Positions 55,702-64,000 of a stretch of DNA of 64,000 bases are shown here, piece after piece; positions within the stretch are counted from its first letter, which is position 1, and the number at the start of each line of letters is the position of its first letter. The position numbers and the translations under genes are program-made. The notes beneath the pieces were generated by a model. The model was not told the origin of the DNA. It was given only the letters and a program-made list of their open reading frames with translations, and did no database searches. The stretch comes from Bigelowiella natans CCMP2755. Its lineage: Eukaryota > Cercozoa > Chlorarachniophyceae. Location: contig ADNK01002459.1 of assembly GCA_000320545.1 (NCBI GenBank), positions 1-64,000 on the forward strand. The letters run 5' to 3'.

Positions 55702-58440
55702 ATGGCGCGGGGGCGGACTTCCTCGAGCAAAAATGGAAAGTCCAGCAAGTCGTTGACTTCGCAAGGTTCATTCTCCTCTGCCGTGGAGACCTCAATATTG
55801 GGTGGTGTAAATTACGCGAACGGTGGTAGTGTCCCACCTGGACCCTATGTTATCATGCATACAGGAGCATTTTATCAGGTCTGGTGGTACACAGTAGCAT
55901 TTTCTGCTGTAATATCTGGAATATTCACCCCTCTCATTATGGCCTTCTACAACGATCTCCTGTATGCAGAGATCCCTCTCGACATAGTATTCTACATAGA
56001 TATTGTCATAACGTTCTTTGTGAGCGTCCAGATTCATGGATGGACTATTACAAATAATTGGATCATCGCGCAAGAGTATCTTCGGTTCTGGTTTTGGATT
56101 GATCTCATAGCAATTATCCCGTTCGAGTTCATGGTCGGTGGGAACAGTCACGGGCAGTTTCTCAGACTATTTCGCCTCTTACGTCTAAGGAGGTTGTTTC
56201 CGCTGTTTGCAAAGGCTGAAAAAAGCCGATTCTGCAACTTTACTCTGGTCTCCGTCGTGAAATACTTCAGTATGGCAGCCTACTACGGCCATTGGTCGGC
56301 GTGCATCTTCTACGAGTTAGCAAGCATTCAGGACTATGATGAGGGCACATGGGTGGCCATCTGTGTACCAGGGTTAGAAAAACGACCCACCTCCATCCGA
56401 TACCTGATCTCCATTTACTGGGCCTTCACAACGCTCACAACTGTGGGCTATGGAGATATCTCGCCTCAAAATTCGGATGAGCGTGTTTGGGGTACCATCT
56501 ATGTCATCATCAATCTAGGTTTGCAGGCGTATATCGTGGGTAATATGACGGCGCTTGCGTCGAAGCCCGACCTCGAAACGCATCAGTTCCGCCAACAGCT
56601 CGACGACGTGCAGGTGTTCATGAAGCAGAACAACATCCCGCTGGCGTTAAGGGCACAAGTAATACAATTTCTGCAACTGCAGCAAAGAATGAAAACAACA
56701 GCAGGAAATGACCTTGTGAACAGCCTGCCATATGCCATCAGAATGCCGATCAAAAAGCATCAGTATTCTGAAATTTTGGAACAAATCGATATCTTCCGTG
56801 GGGTCTCCAAGCCATTTCTCAATATGGTAATGGCGAACGTGGAAGAAGAGGTCAGTCAGTTAAATGGGTCGTTGCGAGAGATCAGCAATCTTAAAATCGA
56901 AATAATTTCTTTTTGGGGTAATATATGGTCGAAATTTTGTTGATTTCTTTTGTTGGTGTTCCAGGTATTTATGCCGTCCATGCAAGTCATCAACTGCTCA
57001 GATTTAAGTTCCTCGTTTTACATGATTATTGAGGGCGAATGCGAGCTCCTCGTTTCCCCAACAGGCAACATCCAAGAACAGATGGACAATGAGGTTCCTT
57101 GTGCTAAGATAGGCGTGGGATCACACTTTGGCTGCGAGGGGTTCTTCTCTAGTTCAAATCAGCCATACACTATACGGGTTACCGAGGTGTGTGTGGTGAT
57201 GAAGATGGAGGCCAGAGTCCGCAGGATCATGCTGCAGCAGCATCCCCGCGATTTGCAAGTTGTAACAATTAACATAAAAAGGCGCCTCGAAATTATGATC
57301 GACATGATCACAGCGGGGCTACGTCCAAGCGACGAGCGCATCATGCAAAGGGGCAACAAAAACGAGGCAATTCAGAACAACTTCCTCGGGGGAGAGAAAA
57401 AGTCTTCTCTCAAGAGCAGAAACACCACCACCAAGCTCCTTGAAACGTACAGTTACAGCTAGTTTTTTTCAGTTTTGGCACTTTCCACATGCAACGACGA
57501 TACAGCATGTGTGCATCCTCATCATCATCATCATCATCATAACAACAACAGCAACAGCACTTTACCTCAACTACAACGAAAATAGGTATGACTACAAGCC
57601 GAGAAAGCGTAGAAGGGGACGCTCGAGCCGTCAGATATCTAATTTCAGTATCGAAGAATACAGTCGTCCATTTCTCATCTCCGTACACGAAGTGCGGCAA
57701 AACATAAAGCTGTTCATGGAGAGGCGAGAGCAGACCCTTGCATCGTTGTTGTGTCAACTAGCGTCAGTCGGGGATCATACACAGCTCCGACGAAAGGTAT
57801 GCCTTCTCCTCGGGGAAGAAGCAGCAGCAGCAGCAGCAGAGATTTTGTCAGAAGCTATCTCAGTATACAGAAGTTGTGCATTGTTGAAATTTTCCCCTTC
57901 AATACAAGGAAGTTTTTTTCATGTTATCGTCTTCCTGCCTCCCTAAGACCTTTACCAATCACTTTCCGTTCTTTTCCTCTGATATACGCGCACGCACACC
58001 TCAATTTCCTCTTATTCCCTCTTTGTCATTTTTGCGAATCCTCCTCCTCCTCCTCCTCCAGCTTCATGGGCTTGATCTCTCTGAGGATAGCGGGGACTAC
58101 GATGGCCGTGTGCCGCTGCACTTAGCCTGCTCCCGTGGACACTTGGAGGCATGCAAGGTGCTGTTGGAGTTCAAAGCCAACCCTTCGCATGTAGACAATT
58201 TCGGCGTGACTCCATTACAAGAGTGTGTGTACGCTGGAAACGACAGTGTACTAGAGTTTATGTTAAAAAACGGAGCCGAGTTGAAGATCAAGCATGAGGG
58301 GCAGAAGGTCTACGAGATATGTAACATTGGCGATATCAGGACACTGGGCTGCCTGCTCAAGGCAAAGTGCGACCCCAATGCCCAGAATTACTATAAACGC
58401 ACCGGCCTACATTCGGCTGCAACTGAAGGTGAGACAGAAT

Positions 58441-58478
<38 letters not shown>

Positions 58479-59036
58479 TATGTTTGCACCTCCATAATAA
58501 TTTTATACTCATTCACCAGCACACATACACGCATACACACATACATTAACACACACACATACACACACTCACGTGCTTATTATCTGCAAACTCATAGATA
58601 GCTTAAATGTGCGTGTACTAATGTCTGAATTGAAATGGATTCTCCCCCCTTTTCAGGAAATCTTTCAATTGTCAAGCTACTCCTTAAATACCGTGCAAAC
58701 CCCTATGTTCCGGACCGCAACGGGCTAGACGCTATCGATCAGGCCACGGAACTTCGAAATAAGGTTTTAATTGACGTAATGACAGAATTTGCTAATGAGC
58801 ATGGAATGAGCAAGGAAGTTACGCTGAAAAACCTCGAAGATTTAGCGAAAGCAGACGAAAAGGAAAAGGAAACATCCGGCGGCAATGCAGGGGAGAAACT
58901 CAATCCTGCACAGAAAGAGGGAAAGACAACCGAGACTAAGATAGGCGAAAAGAAAAAGAAAAAATCCGGTGGCGATGGAGGAGAGAATCTTAATGCTGCA
59001 CGGAAAATAGAAATGAAAGATGAGATGAAGGAGTAA
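55702..59036 (+). CDS. Voltage-gated K+ channel, Shaker/AKT-like, with CNBHD and ankyrin repeats
   Basis: Plasma- or endomembrane K+ channel. Exons 55702-56850, 56965-57446, 57586-57796, 58062-58428 and 58657-59036 join in phase to 862 residues. Six transmembrane segments lie in the first exon. S4 is Arg-rich (LRLFRLLRLRRLFPLF). The pore has the selectivity filter TTLTTVGYGDISPQ. The C-linker precedes a cyclic-nucleotide-binding-like domain (about 380-500: VFMPSMQVINCSDLSSSFY, IIEGECELLVSP, GSHFGCEGFF), which lacks the FGE and R-T/S-A phosphate-binding pattern, so ligand binding is doubtful. A basic patch (YDYKPRKRRRGRSSRQ) links to four or so ankyrin repeats (about 610-790: YDGRVPLHLACSRGHLEACK, FGVTPLQECVYAGND, KRTGLHSAATEGN, NGLDAIDQATELRNK), ending in a Lys/Glu tail. 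The order S1-S6, CNBHD, ankyrin is that of plant AKT1-type channels. Confidence 0.93.
57512..58480. repeat. (ATC)n, (CTC)n and (GT)n tracts in K+ channel introns
   Basis: (ATC)n at about 57518-57541; (CTC)n at 58041-58059 forming the polypyrimidine tract directly before the acceptor at 58061; (GT)n at about 58443-58478 close to the donor at 58429. Confidence 0.88.
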
Positions 59037-60040
59037 ATGATGCTGGTCCTCTTTCAAGCATAGAACCGTTTTATTAGCTCTGCATTAGTTTTCTGAGCCA
59101 TTAAGACATGCTCGTCTTCGCAAGATGGGAATACACAATAACAGAGAGGATCAATTCCAGGAACCTGAAAATGATTTACAAGAACCGCTAAGTTCCAGAA
59201 AGAGAATATAGTGAACATCAACAAAGTCTAGTGTCAATATACAATGATAATAGTAATCCACAAAAATGTCTCGATATTTAATCTACTAACGTAAGTGCGG
59301 CAAGGGCCGCATTCGCACCACGAAAGTATACAGCAGCTGCCCGCCTGTGACTGCTCTCTCGCGCGCGCTAGCGAATTCATTGTGAGGTGTACTATACGCG
59401 AGAATGAAATTATTACATTTTTCAAAAGTCATTAAATCATCCTATATATGTATGAGCTGTGGCTTTACCGCTTCGGCTGCATCTGTTGGTTTCTGCAATG
59501 ATGTCATTCACATTAGCAAATGCATCATCGGTCATGCGCTCGCTACGTGCCGCCCGCGTGCAGCTACGCAAATTGCGTGGCTGTCAATTCTCGCAAGCCG
59601 CCTGCTGTTTCAACGTTTGCTGGCAAGATCAGATGCAACCATGACAATGTTTGCGAGGCTGTGCCAATGCTCATACCAACAAAATAATAGTCAAGACTAG
59701 CAAGCATTCGCTAATGGCAGACGTGCTTCGACGAGATCGATTCGGCGCGATGACTGGTGGCCATATATGCTCGATCAGTCTCAGCCACGCTACCACAACA
59801 ACGACAAGATGGCCTCACAATAACAACAACGATGTTGCATGTCATTGTATGGTGTCATGCATTTAAGTGCGGTCGCGGTGACAGCGGGTGCAAGGGGCGA
59901 ACCTGTATTTACATTGCTAACCTAGTAGAAAATGCACGTGCATGAGCGAATCTTGCATATGATTGTTGACCCGCTCAGCAACTTTGTGATTTTCGATTCC
60001 ATCTGTCAGCTGCTTTTCAAACCTGAGAAACCGCCCGACT
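59037..60040. other. Convergent spacer; TGCATG-type composition, no gene seen
   Basis: Faces the 3' ends of the K+ channel and the glycosidase-like gene. Several small ORFs (59.4-59.95 kb) lack domains. Words such as GCGCGCGCTAGCG, GCATGC and GCTACG recur. Confidence 0.6.
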
Positions 60041-62781
60041 TTACTGAAAAATCTCCTGAAGTTTCACCGAAGAAATAAAGCCTCCCTGCCCATTTCCACC
60101 CAAGCCCGTTTCCCGTTGCCATGCAAGCTCAAGCACCCCATTCTCTCCAATCGTAGCCGAATCTATTGTGTACGACAAAGGGGCCATAGGATACGGAGCA
60201 ACGTCGAGATCGTGTACCAGCTCCCCGTTCGCGCGTAAGCTAACCCTTATCTGATTGTTTTCCTCCGGAATGGTGCAACGGACAACGGTCAGGTTGTAGG
60301 CTCGGCCTCTGGAAAGGCCGGTGTACTTCAAGCGCATGATGTAGTCGTAGAAAGGATGAGCGAATCTCTGCCAAGCGATGGGAAGGTCAGTCTGAAGCGG
60401 CCTGAGGGTCGTTGCCTGTAGCGGTGTGAAGTAAAACGATGGGTCCGAAGTGGAACCCTCTCCCATATCGAGATGCATCTTCTCTGATAGAATCGGGCTC
60501 CCAAGTAAGTCTAAGTAGCCTCCCTTTTCCAGAATTCTTGTCTCCTCCGCAAGTTTTCTCACCGCGTTCTCACGGCGGCCAATCGGGAGTTGCAAGGCTT
60601 TTCCGACACGATCTCTTAAATAGTATAGGTCGCTGAAGTTGGCATAGAGGGAGCTCATTGCTAGCCCTGGAGACTGAGACTGGATCACGGACAGCCCGAC
60701 ACTCGTATTCAATAGCATTGTAAGCTCGCTTAGGCGTCTTTCGAGTAGAGAGATCGAGCGCTTAACACCTCTGGGGGTAGGCAGCCAAAGCAGCGAGGAA
60801 GCTTCTTGCAGTGCCTGTGTTGCTGATGAGGAATTGCCTCCTGAGGTACTGTGTTTGATAAGGATATCACGTGCCTTCTGCACGACTCTTCGTTCGAAGC
60901 GGGCCCGTAGGCTTACATGCAAGTCATAGTTTCCACGATGAATGTACATTTGGAGCCTCCAATTTTTTTGGCGTTGTTTTCCCCCAATGAGAGCAGCAGC
61001 CCATGCAGCCTCCAAGTCTCGCAGAGTTTTCGAGAGAACGCTGATGGCGTGCGCGCTGGAGAGATCGCCAGCCCTCCAGTTGTTCTCAAGTCCAAATAAA
61101 GCTTCTTTCATGAGAGAGGCCGCTTGGGAGCCGAAAAAATGCCGCGAGTACTGGACGACAATAGACTCCGCGCCAAGGTCGTCAGCAGCGCCAGCACACC
61201 ACACCATCTTGTTGAGATCATCGCCAGCTCCCTCTGAGTACCCACCGAACCCGACGAGTCGGCCGCCCTTGTGCTGGCTGCTAACGTACGTGCTGTTCTC
61301 CCTTAGAGTGAGAATATGATGAAACTGCTTAGGAGCGGGATTGACTGGATCGCGACCATGAGTCCACGCAAAAGCGGGGTCCCAGGCGGGAACTTCAAAC
61401 TGCGAGTGCACAGTGTGGCAGAGGTCGGGGTATTGCCGCACAAGCGTTCCATTGGGGAGCGAGCGCAAGAATTCAGTTAGTGGAACGCGGACATGCGGGC
61501 CGTATGCTACTCCTGTGAGCCAGCTTTGGACCTCGTTGCTGCCCACAAGCCGATAGAAATCCGTCATGTTCTTGCTGTCAAATTCCTGTGCGCTGACCCA
61601 TATTTCGGCTTCCGGGTGGAAGCCTCTTACGACTTTAGCGAGCCCCTCACAAGCCTCGAGGAAAGGCTTTGGTGCGAGTACAATACCCCCGTCGCCTCCA
61701 GGAACAAATATGGAGTTAAGTCGTGGAATGGTACGCAGGAGGTGCTTCGTCTGTGCAGGAGCCTCAGAACTGCCCATGTACAAATCAAGCGGGAACCAAA
61801 GACTGAGGTTGAGCTGAAGGCTTTCACTGAGCTTCGAGTAGTCAGCAATTCGCGGCACGTCTGCTGGAAGTTCAATATGAGCTAGCTCGATCTGATTTGT
61901 GCCGAAGATAGCGAGATCGTGCACATATTGCTTCATCGCCGAAGGCCATGGGTTGAAATCAAAGCCCCAACGCGTAAGCTATACGCATAATAGAGTTTAT
62001 CAGAAATATGTCATTCTCATTTTAATCATGTCAGAAGTAGAAAATTCACGAAGGCGTAAATGGTGTCAAGGATATGACGGCGTTGAATTAATCAATACGA
62101 TATTTTCCTTGTCTATCTATTTTGCCTCACCTGATGTCCACGGACGCGGTTCCACGGCTTCGGGGCATTGGCAACACAGTAGCATTTCTCACGCGGCATA
62201 TACAACGTGCCGTTGGCTGATATATCAGCATCCCGAAGGATCCTTCCAAGACCAAAAAGAACCCCCTTCTCGGAGTTTGCAGTAATGTGGAAAAATGCGG
62301 GTTGTTCTTGAACAATGGTTTCATTGTAATTGCTGTTCTCGCAATTGGTGAGTACATAACCCTCGGGATGTGATAGAGATTCGGAAACAGACTTCCGCCA
62401 TGCCTCTAGAGCTTCGTTATTTCCCCTGCCACAAAGTGCGTTTGAAACTGTATCCGTCCATGTACCAGCGCTCGTGACATCCTCCAACAACGTAATCGCC
62501 ACTTGCGCGCTAGCCACACCCGCCATATCTTGAATGTTCCCTCCCTCCATGTCGGCTCTACGAACAACCTCGGGTATGAAGAAGGAGTCTACAAGGCTGC
62601 GGACATAAATGGACGAATGGGCTTTTGGGCTGAGTATGACACTACCACCGGTTCCATTGTAACTAGCATAGCTACCGTAAACCCCTGTAAAATTAGTTAC
62701 TACCAAAGCCCTAGCAGGAGGCACAAGCAGGCCGAATAGGGCAGCCAAAGCGCTAAACATCCCCCTCCCTCCCTCTCTCAT
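60041..62781 (-). CDS. Secreted glycoside-hydrolase-like protein (GH20/GH67-like fold), family uncertain
   Basis: Two exons, 62781-62131 and 61978-60041, join in phase 0 (…NRVRGHQ|LTRWGFDFNPW) to 862 residues. The N-terminus is a signal peptide (MFSALAALFGLLVPPARA). Residues about 25-215 resemble the alpha/beta domain that precedes the catalytic barrel in hexosaminidase/glucuronidase-type enzymes, with the phrase GVLFGLGRILRDADI seen in that module. The large domain starts YVHDLAIFGTNQIELAHIEL and has SIFVPGGDGGIVLAPKPFLE and HPEAEIWVSAQEFD, in the style of TIM-barrel glycosidases. The C-terminal ~150 residues (YLDLLGSPIL…LTVVRCTIPEENNQIRVSL) look like a beta-sandwich. Numerous N-glycosylation sequons support secretion or lysosomal routing. 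I cannot assign catalytic residues or substrate. Confidence 0.7.
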
Positions 62782-63632
62782 GATAATGTCTTATGAGAGG
62801 CTGGTCGGCTCGGAAAGGATACCGTATAGACGACACGTAATTTGCTCGGGTATTCTCTTCATGCGACAAGCCAAACGTTCAACCATTCAGAGCAAAAGGC
62901 AAATAACAACAAACCCAACGCAAAACAACCGAAATCTTTGTGCCTCTGGGCGGGGATCAGACGCAATTTGCAGGGCGAGCGCTACCGAAAGTCGCAACGG
63001 AACATGTGGCCTCTTTTTTTATGGCGAAATATCCACATGAAGCCACGTGGATGACACCAAGATTTGCGGCGCGCCGCAGGAGAATTTTCTGACTCAGCGT
63101 AGCACCACGAACAGGTTCGAGAGCATATGTTCGCACACGTGGGTGGTTTTGGATTCCGTAGCGGGCCGAAGAGGTCGACGGCAACAAAATCACCTCTATT
63201 TCGCCCTCCGATCTTCTTCTGGATGTCGCATTCTTACCGATGAAATAAGCACTCAAAGTTTCGATCAAAAGTGCGACTCCTGGCTCGATTTCCACAAAAA
63301 CCACTTTATATTTCTTCTGTTCCGTGCTGCACGGGTCCACCCTCTATTTCTGAAATAATCACGCCTGGTTAACTGAGATTTCAATGGAAGTTTCGGGCTG
63401 TCCCCAGTAGAAAGACAGCAAAATATTGATAAATATATAAGACGACATGCTAGTATTTTTGTCTCAAAGTTGAATTCTCCGTGACTCACTCTCTGGCTTG
63501 GGTTTGCGGCAAGCATACTACATCTGAAGGACTCCGCCCTTCCTGTTGCCGCCTCCCCCCATTCCTCTCAACGAAAAAGGGGGCGGAGCAGGGAATTACA
63601 TTTTGGATACGGTTTGTGAAGATTTCTTGTTG
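62782..63632. other. Divergent promoter region; no gene seen
   Basis: Between the glycosidase-like gene and the terminal kinase gene. Contains the palindrome CGGCGCGCCG near 63068-63077. Overlapping short ORFs on both strands have no domains. Confidence 0.5.
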
Positions 63633-64000
63633 ATGGAAAACTATGAGCTGTTCCGGAGTCTGCGCGACACGCTCTATGGAAAGTGAGCAACCTCAAAACC
63701 AGATGCATCATTTCGTTTGTTCCTGTGAGAGATAGATTGTATCAAATTCAATCATATGTGAGAGAAGATAGGTAAATATTTGTGTGTAAATGAGGTTCGC
63801 GAAGTGTTCGGGAATCTAAATTGGAATCACGGTTACTACTAAACACTATGATGTTGATCGGTCATGTAGAGTTCGATATGGACGCCACAAGCAGACTCGG
63901 GAGATAGTGATCGTGAAGGAATTTTACTTGGAGTGCGTCAAGAATAGAGTATCGACGGATGGCCACCCAGTTGCTGAGGACGCAGAGGCTGAGGTATTAA
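63633..64000 (+). CDS. Protein kinase, N-terminal exons only (cut by right edge)
   Basis: The start ATG at 63633 gives MENYELFRSLRDTLYGK. A GTGAGC donor at 63683 and an acceptor at 63869 join in phase 2 to VRYGRHKQTREIVIVKEFYL and on to EDAEAE at the last donor (about 63994). The arrangement YELFRxLRDTLYGKVRYGRHKxTxExVxVKEF matches the first two beta strands and the ATP-binding Lys (VIVK) of a Ser/Thr kinase. The Gly-rich loop is degenerate (LRDTLYGKV instead of GxGxxGxV). The rest lies outside the window. Confidence 0.6.

Noticed and set aside
58441-58601. Reading-through extension of the K+ channel exon into Cys-Val and Thr-His runs
   Set aside because: This is the (GT)n/(CA)n intron; the GTGAGA donor at 58429 and the ankyrin continuation at 58657 join in phase.

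Overview
This is a nuclear genome segment of a photosynthetic, intron-rich eukaryote. Nearly every gene is broken by GT-AG introns, gene order is mixed on both strands, and there are no operons or bacterial signals. Several observations point to an alga with a green-type plastid acquired secondarily. There is a lycopene beta-cyclase/epsilon-cyclase fusion, and epsilon-cyclase is essentially a green-lineage enzyme. Its N-terminus looks bipartite: a hydrophobic signal-peptide-like segment followed by a basic, Ser/Thr/Arg-rich transit-peptide-like stretch. The window also carries genes typical of motile, animal-like protists (GRK-type kinase, PIH1 protein, SMC3, UFMylation adaptor). My best guess is a chlorarachniophyte (Bigelowiella-like), about 0.6-0.7. 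This is an inference and not a match to a database.

Layout, left to right: type II NADH dehydrogenase (-, cut by the left edge); a long spacer with a (GA)n tract; a Ded1/DDX3-like DEAD-box helicase with RGG tail (-); a PTB/hnRNP-L-like splicing regulator (+); an AlkB-family dioxygenase (-); a TYW4/LCMT2-like methyltransferase-Kelch protein carrying extra zinc motifs (+); a Cys-rich small membrane protein (-); a PIH1-domain dynein-assembly-type protein (+); an unidentified multi-exon region (-); cohesin SMC3 (+); DDRGK1/UFBP1 (-); a small SAP-like (SDE2/SF3A3-type) protein (+); a GRK-like RGS plus AGC kinase in a single exon (-); a small single-pass membrane protein (+); a MADS-box factor (-); the LCYB-LCYE fusion (+); a Shaker/AKT-like K+ channel with ankyrin repeats (+); a secreted glycoside-hydrolase-like protein (-); and the first exons of a protein kinase (+, cut by the right edge).

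The genes do not form one pathway. They cover RNA metabolism (DEAD-box, PTB, AlkB, TYW4, SAP-like), chromosome biology (SMC3), signalling and membrane physiology (GRK, K+ channel, kinase), protein quality control (DDRGK1), transcription (MADS), respiration (NDH-2) and carotenoid synthesis (LCYB-LCYE).

Two non-genic themes stand out. First, introns are loaded with microsatellites whose sequence often coincides with the splice signals: (GTA)n or (GT)n at donors and (CT)n or (CTC)n at acceptors. In one case a whole exon end plus donor has been duplicated inside a helicase Walker A motif. Second, the spacers between genes have a distinct composition full of short palindromes (TGCATG, GCTAGC) and hairpins. 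One 12-bp palindrome occurs three times, and there is a dense hairpin array at 54.88-55.36 kb.
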